This document shows, one piece after another, positions 47,849 through 59,800 of a DNA stretch of 64,000 nucleotides. Every line of letters starts with the position of its first letter. Position 1 is the first letter of the stretch. The notes beneath the pieces are model-generated. The model saw only the letters and a program-made list of their open reading frames with translations, ran no database searches and was not told the origin of the DNA. A program made the position numbers and the translations under genes. The DNA is from Plasmodium malariae (lineage: Eukaryota; Apicomplexa; Aconoidasida; Haemosporida; Plasmodiidae), in contig NC_041786.1 in the NCBI RefSeq assembly GCF_900090045.1, positions 1,544,501-1,608,500 on the forward strand. The letters run 5' to 3'.

Positions 47849-48955
47849 ATGAAGGAGGACGTATGGCTGCGTATGATTACGTATGGCTGCGTATGATTAC
47901 GTATGACTACGTATAATTACGTATGACTACGTATAATTACGTATGACTACGTATAATTACGTATGACTACGTATAATTACGTATGACTACATATAATTGC
48001 ATGTGACTACATACGACTGCGCACGATTACTTAGGCGTATTTATAGATGTACACTTAATGGAAAACTAAAAAAGGCACCTTTCAGGACACTATATTAAAG
48101 CTTTTATCTTAATTTAAATAAAAAAAAAAAAAAAAGAAAAAAAAAAATTTTATACTGGGAATTTAATGAACATATTTGTGAAAATACCTGCTATATGTTA
48201 CAATGATTTATTCATATTTCATTTTTTCTACTTTTTTTTTTTATTTTATTCTACGATTCTGCATTGGACTTTACAATTATACACTTTTCACTGTTAAGGT
48301 AGGATGAAATAAAGAGACAGTCCTATACATGGTAAAATAGGGTTTTCCAAAATTCAGAAAAAAAAAAAAAAAAAAAAAAAAAGGTAAAAATTTGAAACAT
48401 AGGAATAGTTTTCAAAGAAGACATTATTATTTTGTTTTACATCATGTTAATTCGCGTATTACATTTTTTTTTTTTTTTTTTTTTTTGGGGGTAGGTGGGC
48501 CTAAAGTGCATGTTATACTGCTTATAATTTTTGATTTAAAATATACTACACTGCACAATATTTTTTTTTTGTTTAAAAATTGTTTAATTTTGATTTAATC
48601 ATATATAAAAATAAAATTTCACAAAAAAAAAAAAAAAATACAAAAAAGGGAGGTATGTAAAAATAGGTAAAAAAAAAAATGTAACGTGATACATCATGTG
48701 CGTTTATTTTTAAGTGAGGGTGTACGTGTAAATATATACACACACACAAATATATATATATATAGATGTAGATGAATACACACACATACATATATATATT
48801 TATGTGTGTACATATGTACATATGTGTGTATGCGAATATACGAGCAGTTAGATATATGTGTAAACGCTTGTCACTATCTACACAATAGGAGGAAAAGTTG
48901 AAGGGTACTGATAAATGTAACAAATTTTTTACAAAAAAAGTGAGGGAAAAAAAGA
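47849..48955. other. Intergenic region upstream of the six-exon gene
   Basis: Contains the 20-bp minisatellite at 47866-48010, poly-A runs at 48118-48145 and 48357-48382, and a T-run. No gene supported. Confidence 0.5.
47866..48010. repeat. 20-bp minisatellite (gtatgactacgtataattac)
   Basis: About seven copies directly upstream of the six-exon gene's first exon, rich in the palindrome tacgta. Confidence 0.9.
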
Positions 48956-49846
48956 TTAGCTCCTTATTTTTTTCAGTGCTATATTTCTTTTTTTATTTTC
49001 TTCTAGTCTTTTTCTTATAGCACTCAACTCTTCTTCTGTTGGTGGTTTCTGTTTTCTTTTTTTTGGATTTTTTTTGTTATACTCCTTTTCAATATTTGAT
49101 AAAAGAGAATTTATTTTTAATGTCCTTTGTGCTTCATTATTTCGAATTGCAAGAACTAAATCATCAATAGGTGCTTCATTTTTTCTCTTCTTACCATTTT
49201 TTTTGGTATCATTTTTTACAATATTCTTATATTTCTTAATAATATTTTTTACATTCTTTAACGATTTATCATAATCAGCAGTTTTTTTTAGTTCTTTCGA
49301 TTTAAACAACTTTTCAAAAATGCCCACATACCTGTCTAAGTCAGCTTCATCACTAAAAGGGATATACTCTAGAATATGTTTTAGTTCCCCATTAAACTTA
49401 TTATAAAACTGAATCAGGTCTTCTTTTTCATCTTCACTATTTTTGTATTTTTTCTCATAATTTATTATATCCTCAACTTTAATTCTAGAATGAAATAATT
49501 TTGGGTCGAGATAATTTTTGAATTCAGTTAATTCATCATCTAATCCAAACTCATCATAATTTTTTCTTTTTTCAGGATCCCTTAATATCTCATATGCTTT
49601 TTGAATTTGCAAAAATATTTCTTTACATTTTTCTAAAGTAAGTGGTTCATCGGCGTTTGTATTTGTGTTTGTTTTGACTGATTCTGCTTTTTTCTCTTCA
49701 TCATTTATCTTTTTGCTATTCGATAAAAACTTATCTGGATGATAGGTCAACGCAAGTATTCGATAGGCCTTCGATATTTCTTTTATACTAGCATTTTTTC
49801 CAACGCCTAGGATTTCATAAAGGCTCAATTTTTGAGCATTTTTCAT
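48956..49846 (-). CDS. DNAJC9-like J-domain protein
   Basis: J-domain co-chaperones stimulate Hsp70 ATPase; DNAJC9 also escorts histones H3-H4 in animals. 296 residues, single exon. The J domain occupies about residues 7-100 ([22 protein letters not shown] at 36-38, [17 protein letters not shown]) with a polar insert of about 25 residues before helix III ([18 protein letters not shown]). It is followed by the DNAJC9-specific part: [40 protein letters not shown] and a C-terminal basic helix ([17 protein letters not shown]). There is no signal or membrane segment, so nuclear or cytosolic. Subfamily assignment is by the post-J helical region; the J domain itself is certain. Histone chaperone activity in this organism is inference. 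Confidence 0.9.
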   Translation of the reverse strand: MKNAQKLSLYEILGVGKNASIKEISKAYRILALTYHPDKFLSNSKKINDEEKKAESVKTNTNTNADEPLTLEKCKEIFLQIQKAYEILRDPEKRKNYDEFGLDDELTEFKNYLDPKLFHSRIKVEDIINYEKKYKNSEDEKEDLIQFYNKFNGELKHILEYIPFSDEADLDRYVGIFEKLFKSKELKKTADYDKSLKNVKNIIKKYKNIVKNDTKKNGKKRKNEAPIDDLVLAIRNNEAQRTLKINSLLSNIEKEYNKKNPKKRKQKPPTEEELSAIRKRLEENKKRNIALKKIRS

Positions 49847-52368
49847 CTTCTTTTTTAAAATGTTGTGTATTATGTATGTGTGTTTGTATGTTTGTATGTA
49901 TGTATGTATGTATGTATGTATGTATATATATATATGTATATATTATTTTGCTTCTCTATTACTTTACTTTTTTACTGCTTTATTATTTTACACTTGAGTA
50001 AAATAAAATTTATGAAAACAAAATCAAGCGATTTTAAAAATGAAGAGAAAACTACTCATATGAACACTGACGCATATACATACATGTATACACTTACATA
50101 TATACATACAAAATAGTGCACGTGAAGCAAAATTATTATATTTTTGTTAATATGTTTTATACTTATTAAATAACAAGAAAATGTAAAAAGAGTTTACAAA
50201 CGTTTTTGTAGAATAAAAATATTTAAAAAAAAATTTTGCAAAATGATAATTTTTTTTTTAAAAAGAAAATACTTTTAATCAAAACTGTAATTTTAAATGA
50301 AACATTAATAAAGAATGGTGTAGGGAATACAATACTTAAAATTTCTCCTATCAACGTAAATTAAAGATGTATATATATATATATATATATATATGTATTC
50401 ATCGCGCTTTGTACTTTTTTAAAGAAACATACGAAAAAGAACTACATTGAAAGGTGACGATAGCTTTTATTTTTAATATATATATATGTTATAAACAAAT
50501 TAAAAAAAAAAAAAACACGAAAGGAAATAATTAAATTATATTTTTCCAAACTCTCCAATGGAAAAATGAAGACTGTCAAATTAACTCACAGTTTTAAATT
50601 TACAAAGTAATCTTTTAGCTTATAAACATTAAGAAAAAAGTTTTAATTTATTCGTATAAACTAAGCTGGTTTTATACATCTGTATTGGAAATCCAATTAT
50701 TTCGTTTTACCTATTTAATTATCCATTCTTTTATTTCTCAATTTTTCATATTCTTTTTTCATTTAATATTATATTATTTATTTTCCACTTACTATTCACA
50801 TATTTATAATATTATTCGTCCTTTTATCATCCTTTAAGACTTTATTTCTTTTTATTATAATTATAAATTAAAAGCATAAAAAAAAAAAAAAAAATTGAAA
50901 TGAAAAATTAATTTATCATAATTCTGTAATAAACTTTTAAAATTATAGGAAGCATCAAATTATCTGTATTAATTTTTCATAATGCATTAATTCATTTAAA
51001 ACTGTTGAATACATGTATGCATACACATATGTATATGTATAATATGCTATTTTGATTTAGATTTTAAATAATACAGTTTCAGAAGGTGTACATAATCATT
51101 TCTTGTCATCAATTTAGCCATTTTACGTAACATTTTTCGACAAGAGTATTGTTTGACAGTAGTACATAGTAAATTTGCATTTTTACAAATGAAGCTTGTA
51201 CCCATTTCCAAATCTTTCTAGTAGTAATCATACATACATATATATATATTTACATAAATACGTGTAGTATTTATACATATATATATATGTATGTATTTAT
51301 GGTACTTTTTTGCAGTCTTAAGTACTGTATAGTACGCCACGAATTGTATGAAAAACACAAAACAAAAAAGAATATTCAAAAAAAAAAAAATTGTAATTTT
51401 TTTTTTTTACATAAACAATTAATGTAGTTTAATAAAATTTACATTGTTTATTCAGGAATATGTTTGCTCAATTTTTTGAAAAAAATATACACTCTATCCT
51501 CTTACTATTTTTAAAAATGAAAAAAATAAATTTGTTGACAAAATAAATTCATACACGAACATTTAAATATGAAAAATGTGTAACAATTTAAGAATTAAAT
51601 TAATGAACAAAACCTAAAATAAAACAAATTGTACAAGTATAGAGCGTATATATGTATATATATAAATAAAGGTTTCTTGCGTATTTTGCATATTTCATGT
51701 AAACGGTATTTTATTTTAAATTTGAACGATCATTTTTTAGATTTTTTTTTTTTTTTACATAAACGTTTCTTCCTTTTTCTACAAATAGTTTTGCTGAAGC
51801 AAACATAAAAAATAAAAGGGGCTTATGTGTACATATATACATAATAAACTAAATACTGTAATTTTTACACATAAGTGTTTTATAACTATTTTTTACATTT
51901 ATTTATAGTTTCTTTTAAATATTCTTTTCGTTTATTTATTAAAAACAAGGAAAAAAAAATATTACATAAATAAAATAAAAAGAAAGAGCTTATTATGCAA
52001 TGTATTTATAAAAATAAAAAAATCTATTTAGACAATATCAACTAGTTGATTTGAGGCATTTATAGAATAGCGCACATTTGTATGTACCTATTATTATATG
52101 CAATTATAAATTTAATTTTATTTTTTTTATGTGCATGGTACAAAAAAAAAAAAATATAAATAATAAAATTAAAATATCGTATACATCTTTTTATATATAA
52201 AAAATTTTTTTTTTTCGTTCTTATATATGATACAATAAAGGATTAAGCTACGATACAAGCAAATATTTTGTCGTAAAAGTTGGTAATAAATAGTAAATAT
52301 TGAGTGCAATCTTATTTTTTCCTTGTTTGCTAGTATAAAATAAATTGTTCTTATTGTATTAATTATAC

Positions 52369-52441
<73 letters not shown>

Positions 52442-52553
52442 CAATTTATGGCTTTTTACCTACGCCAATGAGTTTACACAAGAAAAAAATACATTATATT
52501 AAAGTGTAATATGTAAAGAAAATGAATAACATAGCATATATTTTTTTAAAACG
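49847..52553. other. Divergent intergenic region between DnaJ and TBC genes
   Basis: 2.7 kb between two divergently transcribed genes, thus containing both promoters. It shows tatg repeats at 49870-49925, (TA)n at 50370-50390 and 52372-52438 and many A/T runs. No coding or RNA gene recognised. Confidence 0.5.
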
Positions 52554-54514
52554 ATGAATGATAATAATTGTTTTGAAGATTTGTATAATATAAATTTTGA
52601 GGATTTTTTAAAAAGTTTTATTTTAGTTAAAAAAGAGAAGCATACAGTGACAAGTAGCAGTGATTTAGATAATGCTAAAGTAATTAATTCGAATGAACAT
52701 TATGAACAAAATGAATTTGATGAAAAACATAATTCATTGTTATTTTTGGCGAATGATATCCTAAATGACAATCAGAGCAATGTTCTTTTTAGAAGGATTT
52801 ACTGGCCTCTTTTATTGGGAATTTACAATTCCAGCAATTTGGACAAATTAATAGAAGATATACAAAAAAAAAGAAATTCATATAAACAAGATAAAGAGGA
52901 GTATATAACTAAACAAACAAATTTAAATATTCAGAAATTAGATCCTCAAATTTTTCATCCTTTATCATCAGATGATAAAAATCCATGGACATTAAAGCAA
53001 AAGAATCAAGAATTAAATGAAGAAATAAAGCAAGACATTTTAAGAACATATTCAGAAAAAAAAATATTTCAAAATGAAGTAATAAGAGATATATTAAATA
53101 AAATATTATTTATATGGGCCAAAAAAAACCCATCCATATCTTATAAACAAGGTATGAATGAAATTGTAGCTATTTTTTTTATTGTTAATTATCGGGAACA
53201 AGTTTATAATGATTTTTTAAATTTTGAGAATAAAAAGTATTATAAAGAATATTGTACACTATTTGACAAAGAAGAAATTGAGTCAGATACGTATATAATA
53301 TTTGACCATTTCATGCATATGGGGCTGAAATATTTATTTACATCCCCGGAAGAAAAAAAAATACAGTCATCAAAAAATTCTTGTAAAACTGTATTGTTAC
53401 AAAAGTGTACATATATATTTCATAAATTATTAAAAAATTCCGACAAGTTATTATATAACCATTTAATATCCTTAAGTATAGAACCACAAATTTTTTTACT
53501 TAGATGGATTCGCCTCTTTTATTGTAGAGAATTTCAAATTGACGACACAGTTATTCTATGGGATAATTTTTTTTCAGGTTTTTCATTTTAACTGTACATG
53601 AACGAGCGCATGTTTTTACATTTCCTAATTATGTGCAAATAATTATGACCTGTTCATGGGATTTTATTTGCCTACATGTGTACGATACTTCATACATATA
53701 TTTGGTAAATATATATATGCGTGTATCATTTTTATCCTATTTATTCGTTTATTTATTTATTTTTTTTTTTTTAGACTGTTACTTGAAAAATTGGGAAAAT
53801 GGATTTCATTTTGAATTCGATGGAGATATAATAGAAGTAGCTCATAGGACATCGAATGTTTTTCCTTTAGTAGATTATTTTGCCATATCTATGATTTTAT
53901 TTATTAGATCCTTTTTATTAGAAAGTGATGAGAATTATTGTTTAAAAAGATTATTTAAATACCCACCAGTAGAAAATATAAGGATATTAATTGATTTATC
54001 ATTTAAACTCAAATCAAGAAGTGAGAAGAAAGAGAAAAATTTTAAAAAAGATGACTCACCAGTGTCAAATAATATCAATACTGTTAACATGATGAATTCC
54101 AATAATTTTAACGTACACATGAATACAAATATAAATAATAGTTTAAGTACATTTCAAATCAAGAACAGTATAAAGAATAATGTTAATAATAATACAGCAA
54201 ATGAATACATAGAAAGAAATAGGTACAAATCTAACGTCAATATTCATCCTTTAAATAAGGAATCCAAAAATTTAAGTGCCACAACAACGGTAGCTCACAT
54301 TAATAATAAGCTAAATAAAATTATAGACAACTTAAATAACTTATCTTTTAATCTAATGAGTGATAATCATCGCTTAGAACTTCAACAAAATGTATTTCAT
54401 TTGAATGAAATACTTCTTGAATTAAAAAATATGGAACATGGTTATGAAGAAACTAAATCCGAGGGCACAAAAATTAACAAAAGAAATGAAGATTTCCCAA
54501 TATATTTTGGCTAG
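52554..54514 (+). CDS. TBC-domain Rab GTPase-activating protein (TBC1D5-like)
   Basis: TBC proteins switch off Rab GTPases with an Arg and a Gln finger. Exons 52554-53577 and 53775-54514 join in phase (WDNFFS/DCYLKNW) across a 197-nt intron that contains a T-rich acceptor, giving 587 residues. Both catalytic fingers are present: Arg164 in IKQDILRTY and Gln199 in SISYKQGMNEI. The late TBC motif SIEPQIFLLRWIRLFYCREF, then VILWD (about 310-338), ends exon 1. The split motif order and SYKQGMNEI/LRWIRLLF-type sequences resemble TBC1D5. Exon 2 carries the last TBC helices (VDYFAISMILFIRSFLL) and an Asn-rich tail with a final helical segment. Role in retrograde or endosomal traffic is inferred from the family. 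Confidence 0.92.
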
Positions 54515-55319
54515 CTATTTACACGTATTATGCGAAATTTAACCTTACACGGTATAAGAGATTTGCCAAAAAAAATGCCCACATTTTTTTCACCCAATTT
54601 TTTAATTATACATATTTATGTAAATATGCATGCATGTATGGACGGGTGGATGTATATATATACATACATGTGCATATACATGTATATATATATAGTGTGC
54701 CTACACAGATATGTACACATGTAACCCTTTGCCATTTTAACCTGCTTATTTCAATTTTCGATATTTTTCGATTCACACGTATTTATGTACCGTAAAATTT
54801 TTATTTCACACAATTTTTAAAAAAAATTGTTCAGGAAATAGGTGAATTATAAACGTTTATATAATATTCACTTTCCTTTTTTTATTATATCGCTGATTTT
54901 ATAATTTTAATAAATTTTTAATGTTTTTTTTTTATTTACATTTTTTAAATTATAAAGAACTTAAATATTACAAATTTGTCATAAGAAAAAAAAATTCTGT
55001 AAAAATTAATTGGTTTTATTTTATTTATAAATTTTGTACTTTTCAAAGTTCAGAACGTAAAATTGGAGACACCTAACCAAATAATTGTAACGAAGTAAAT
55101 TTTTTTAGGAAATTTAGTATTTTAATATAGTTTATAAGCAAAAATGAACAAAAATAAACAATGATAAGCAAAAAGGGTAAAAAAAAAAAAAAAAGACAAA
55201 AATGCTTAACATTGAGCAAGTTTATAATTTCCTGTTTTCTAGGGGTTGCATTTTATGCATGTTTTTTCGTGACATACACTGATATACGATTTGTTGCATA
55301 CTTTCTTTGCTAACATATC

Positions 55320-55358
<39 letters not shown>

Positions 55359-56063
55359 GTACCAGTATATATCTATATATGTATATTTTTAATGGAAAAT
55401 GCTTGAAATATTCTTCGATCCCTACGTATTTTTCTTCTTTCATTTTTAACATATAATAAATGTGTGTACATTTTATTTACGTATTGTACTTTATGTATTT
55501 GTGGGTTTACCGTGAGTGCTCCTACTTTATAGTTAGCATTTATAGGATGTAGCTATCTTTCTAAAATTTTGTTCTTGTTCTTAATGTCACTATTACTACT
55601 ATTATTATCGTTACTGTTACTGTTACTGTTACTGTTATTTTATTTTTTTTTTTTTTTTTTTTTTTTGTTGTTTTTTCTACATGACAAAGTCAGGTAAATA
55701 CTGCACAAATTTGGCTATATTAAAAAAAAAAAAATAATAAATAAATAAAAATATACATATGTATATATAAATAAATGTATATACTAAATCGCACGAATTA
55801 AATGGGAAGATGAAATGATGATAAGCATAATCCATATGTTTAAATACTTTCTTTTCTGTTTCACATATTTTATTACTTTTCTTGTTTTTGTTTTGTTTTT
55901 TTTGTTTTACCATTTTGTTTACAAATGTGAAATAAAAAATACTAAGTCATAAATTTTATTTTATGTATATAAATTTTATGTGTACATAATGACTTAATAG
56001 ACAGTTAATGTTGGAAAATATATGCTCCGGAAATAATCATTTAAATTATTTTTTCTGCATACG

Positions 56064-56098
<35 letters not shown>

Positions 56099-56177
56099 TT
56101 GTGTACTCGTTTGTTTGTGCATTTATGTAACTTATTTGTACTATTTAAAACGCTGGTTACTGGAACGTGTGAAAAAA
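54515..56177. other. Intergenic region with weak small-gene candidates
   Basis: AT-rich; a tgcatgca palindrome (54628-54635), the type bound by some ApiAP2 factors, lies here. The minus strand has a candidate at 55222-55452 (listed separately). Another frame starts at 55913 (MVKQKKQNKNKK to FIFPFNSCDL) and could splice at a gtatat donor (55784) to an exon at 55714 reading PNLCSIYLTLSCRK. The second is too weak to call. Confidence 0.4.
55222..55452 (-). CDS. Candidate small protein, 76 residues
   Basis: Not recognised. The two ends look coding: MLKMKEEKYVGIEEYFKHF at the N-terminus and YVSKESMQQIVYQC, then MSRKNMHKMQPLENRK, at the C-terminus. They are joined by an in-frame (TA)n stretch that would encode Ile/Tyr repeats. 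Plausibly the middle is an intron (a gtacat donor and a tatatag acceptor are present), but the phases I can find do not match exactly. It could be two chance frames bridged by a microsatellite. Confidence 0.3.
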
Positions 56178-56585
56178 ATGAGAGGGCACTTTTCATTTTT
56201 GGATGTTTCAACTAATATATATACATTAGAAAGATACAAAAAATTAATTATAAAAATTGCTTTTTTACTAAGCACAATAACATTTTTTTTATCCATATTA
56301 TCAATTGTACTCGTTAAAATATGTTCACAAGATCAAAGTGCAACTTATGCTGATTTAGATATTGATATAGAAGGGGATACAAAGCCAAAAACTTATTTAT
56401 ATATAATAAAAAAAGAATCTTCTGTCTTTTCTTCTACCAAGGGAAAGAAAAATGACAACGATAGGCCTGACTCTCCACATTCTGCAGGAGAAATGAGGGA
56501 CGAAATGAAAGAAGAAAGAAAGGACGAAGAGAACAATGAAGAAGTAGAAGACAAATCTATCAATGCAAAGGAGGAAGTACTATAA
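56178..56585 (+). CDS. Small single-pass membrane protein, 135 residues
   Basis: Family not recognised. The start is taken at MRGHFSFLD (56178), because the upstream extension looks like 5' UTR and the ATG follows a poly-A context. A basic stretch (RYKKLIIK) leads into a strong hydrophobic segment at about residues 25-46 (IAFLLSTITFFLSILSIVLV), followed by an acidic linker (ADLDIDIEGD), a short beta-like piece (KTYLYIIKKES) and a Glu/Lys/Asp-rich disordered tail to the end. It is probably a type II or multi-protein-complex membrane anchor. It is single exon and lies between the TBC gene and the convergent dihydroorotase gene. Confidence 0.7.
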   Translation: MRGHFSFLDVSTNIYTLERYKKLIIKIAFLLSTITFFLSILSIVLVKICSQDQSATYADLDIDIEGDTKPKTYLYIIKKESSVFSSTKGKKNDNDRPDSPHSAGEMRDEMKEERKDEENNEEVEDKSINAKEEVL

Positions 56586-56733
56586 AAAATAGACGGTTTA
56601 TGAAACGCAAAAAAAAAAAATATATGAAGGGAACAAAGATGAAGAAAATGAAAAAAAAAAAAAAAAAAGAAAGAAATAATAAGAGTTCAACTTTTTAAAC
56701 ATTAAAAATGTAATTTTTGATTTATTTACTATT

Positions 56734-56769
<36 letters not shown>

Positions 56770-57104
56770 GTAACTTATCCTTTAATCTACAATAAGTAAA
56801 ACATACAACTAGAAAAATTTTATCGGATTAATTCCCCTTTCGCGGTATGCACTTCACCTCACACCGCAAACATTGTATCTAACGTGGCGTATTACTTTTA
56901 AACAACACAATGAATATATATTTCATTCTTATTACTGGCTATTTTTATTCCCATATGCCAAGGTGCACACAAACAGATTTTTTGTGCTTTATGCACAAAG
57001 CGTGAATTAAAAATCCCTCCAGTTGAGTTTCGTAAAAAACAAAAAAAAAAAAAGCAAAAAAAGTAGACATTTTTTCAGCAATATATATATGCATAAATAT
57101 ACAT

Positions 57105-57153
<49 letters not shown>

Positions 57154-57218
57154 AACACATGGACGTATGTATGTACGGAGTTACGCATAAATGGCGAAGC
57201 ACAAGCAAAACGCTCAAG
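56586..57218. other. Convergent intergenic region
   Basis: Shared 3' region of the small membrane protein gene and the dihydroorotase gene, with poly-A, a T-run of about 33 nt at 56734-56766 and (TA)n at 57108-57148. No gene supported. Confidence 0.6.
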
Positions 57219-58301
57219 CTATAAACTTAGATTCTTGTACGATATTGTAAAGTCCAGAGTTTGTCCAGCTAAAAATGGAACGACGTCATAATACTCATCT
57301 GGAACTTTGAATTTTTTCTTTTCTATGTAAAGAGCAAGTTGTTCATTTGAACAATTTTTCTCGTTTAAGTTTAAAAAGTTTGCAGCATTTTTACAAGCAA
57401 AATTCTCTAGTTTATCTAATGCGTCAAATTTATTGAGTATGTGTGACAAGTAAGATAATAGAAAAGGTTGTGTAAATATACCAGCTTTATAATATGGTTC
57501 ATGCTTATGACTTTTATAATGTGGGGCTGAATCAGAACCTAAAAATATTCTTGGAAAACCTTCTTTTATTATATTACATAAAGCAGTTTTATCATCTATT
57601 GTTTTCGCTAAAGGTTTACAATAATTATATACATTTTTTATATATTGTTCAATAGATGTATTATCAGTTGAATAATCATACTTATCTATATCTACAACAT
57701 CATCTATAGTTAGGTATAAATGGTGAGGTGTAATCGAACCAGCTAAATTTGGAAATTTTTTTATGACATTTAGCATATCCTCAGTTGTTACATGTTCTAT
57801 AACAATTTTTAGCTGAGGAAATTTAACAGCTAAGTCATATATACGATTTAAATAATTTTTTTCAGCATATAAGGGATTTATATTTGGTTGTTCACAATGT
57901 ATATGAAGACTTTTATTTATTTTTTCAAGTACATGAAATACTTTGTAATATGGTTCTAAATCTGTAACTCCTTCTTTCGAATTTGTTGTTACATTACTAG
58001 GATATATTTTTATCCCTTGGAAATTACATTCTTTATAATTATTCATAATATCATTTTCATCTATCTTCTGATTTAAATATAACGTCATTAAATATTCTAT
58101 ATTATTATCATATTTTAATAATTCATTTCTATAATTCTTGGCTTCTTCGCACGTACTTATTATAGGGGTTGTATTCGGCATTACTAGTACCCTATTACAC
58201 CCTCCCTTTCTTATTGCATCTACTGTAAATTTCAACATATCTCCTTGTCTTAAATGACAGTGCATGTCATCCGCCATAGGTATGAAAAATGACTCCCCCA
58301 T
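57219..58301 (-). CDS. pyrC: Dihydroorotase
   Basis: Catalyses ring closure of carbamoyl-aspartate to dihydroorotate, the third step of de novo pyrimidine synthesis, on which malaria parasites depend because they do not salvage pyrimidines. 360 residues from Met at 58301; the longer hydrophobic upstream frame (to 58445) is low-complexity and not part of the enzyme. Zinc ligands and substrate residues are all present: His14 and His16 with Arg18 (MHCHLRQGD), the lysine expected to be carbamylated, Lys98 (GIKIYP), His135 (HIHCEQP), His170 (IEHVTT) and Asp257 (LGSDSAPH). Substrate Asn is in VMPNTTP. Length and motifs match the bacterial-type (class II, monofunctional) enzyme. It is a single exon, with no targeting sequence, so cytosolic. 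Confidence 0.97.
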   Translation of the reverse strand: MGESFFIPMADDMHCHLRQGDMLKFTVDAIRKGGCNRVLVMPNTTPIISTCEEAKNYRNELLKYDNNIEYLMTLYLNQKIDENDIMNNYKECNFQGIKIYPSNVTTNSKEGVTDLEPYYKVFHVLEKINKSLHIHCEQPNINPLYAEKNYLNRIYDLAVKFPQLKIVIEHVTTEDMLNVIKKFPNLAGSITPHHLYLTIDDVVDIDKYDYSTDNTSIEQYIKNVYNYCKPLAKTIDDKTALCNIIKEGFPRIFLGSDSAPHYKSHKHEPYYKAGIFTQPFLLSYLSHILNKFDALDKLENFACKNAANFLNLNEKNCSNEQLALYIEKKKFKVPDEYYDVVPFLAGQTLDFTISYKNLSL

Positions 58302-59800
58302 TTGTTGGCAGTAATTATTATGTTTATTTTGCGAATTAAAAAAAAGCAAGAAAACAAAAAATAAAAGAAAGGCAAAAAAAAGTAAAATAAGGTAAAATAT
58401 AGAAAAATTAGACAAAATATAGTAATATAAAGCAATATATAGCAAAACAGCAAAATCTGGTAAAATAGGCTTGCTTTATTTATTATTTAATCAAAAATGA
58501 GGGGATGAAAAATTACGCTTTAAATGTAATACAAATGGTAAAATGAAATATTAATTGTAACATTAAATGGTCAATGATTATTTAAAATGTTGAAAATATA
58601 AATGACGTGAGTTCTACTATTTTTTTTTTTTTTTTTTTTTGGGAACACATTACACATATGTGTGTGTGATAAGGCAGTTTTTTACAAGATCGTTTTTTAA
58701 CCCTCTTTCTTTATAATTCAACAAGGGAGATGTGTGCACATTAGCATGTATATATATGTGCATATTCATATATGCCTAACGCACTCCGCGAAAGTTCATT
58801 TAGTTAGGAAAAAAGTAAAATATGTTACGTAGCTACATGGAGAATAAAAGTACCATAAGCTGCAAATAATTCTGGCAACCTCCAAACATACATATGTGTG
58901 CATACATATAGTACATTTATTTTTTTAATATTTTAATTTACCTCGTCTGGGTAACTTAAATAGTAATAACTGTTATGCGTATGAGGATTTACTTATGTAT
59001 GTACGCGGGTGTTGGTAGGTGTACACACATATGTGCGTAAATTTATACATTGGTGCCTATATATACAAAAAAATAAAAAAATAAACTACAATTAAGCTTA
59101 TGGAGAAATTGTTTTTACAGTTGGGTCATATACTAAGCTGTTCTTCTACCTATATCAGGAGAAATAAATAAAATTTGGAGCAACGAAAAATATTTAAAAT
59201 GAGAATCCCAAAAATGTGTTAAAAAAAAAAAAAAAAAAAAAGATAAGAAAATATAAGAAAAGAAAAGTAACATGTAAAGTATAATAATGAAGGACATAAA
59301 AACAAGAACGTTTGTTAACGATATGAATTATATATTTTTACATTTTGTCGATATTTTAGATAAAAAAAAAAAAAAAAAAAAAAAAAAAACTATCGCAACA
59401 ACAGTTAAAAGGGACATTCATCAGAAACGTTTTTACTTTTTGCATAAAATAAATGTATGTTTATTCTGCATACGGAAGAACAAAATGTGGGTTCTCAACC
59501 ATTAGCTACCGATGTACATGCATATACATATATATGTATATATAAGCATATGTACATGTGCAATCTTTTATTTAAAATTCATGTGGCTACGGCGATTAAA
59601 TAAAAGTTACACGTTTTATTAGGCTAACCTGTTCCTTTTTACCATTTCGTTGTTTTAGCATTTCATATTTATCATTTTATATTTTTTTTAGGATAAAAAG
59701 TTAACTGTATATATCAAGTATGTTTCCCCAGGTACATGCCCCTATTTTTTGAACTCCTATTATTTGTGTTATAAGGTTACAATGAAAAGCGAAATAAATT
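58302..59800. other. Divergent intergenic region between dihydroorotase and CS-domain genes
   Basis: Should hold both promoters. Repeats and runs: T-run at 58619-58640, A-runs at 59221-59241 and 59363-59389. A 72-codon plus frame at 59287-59505 (MKDIKTRTFVNDMNY, Lys run, TIATTVKRDIHQKRFY) is coding-like but depends on a poly-A length and is not called. Confidence 0.5.

Noticed and set aside
59287..59505. Small plus-strand gene before the CS-domain gene
   Set aside because: The frame passes through a long poly-A tract whose length decides the reading frame; no other support.
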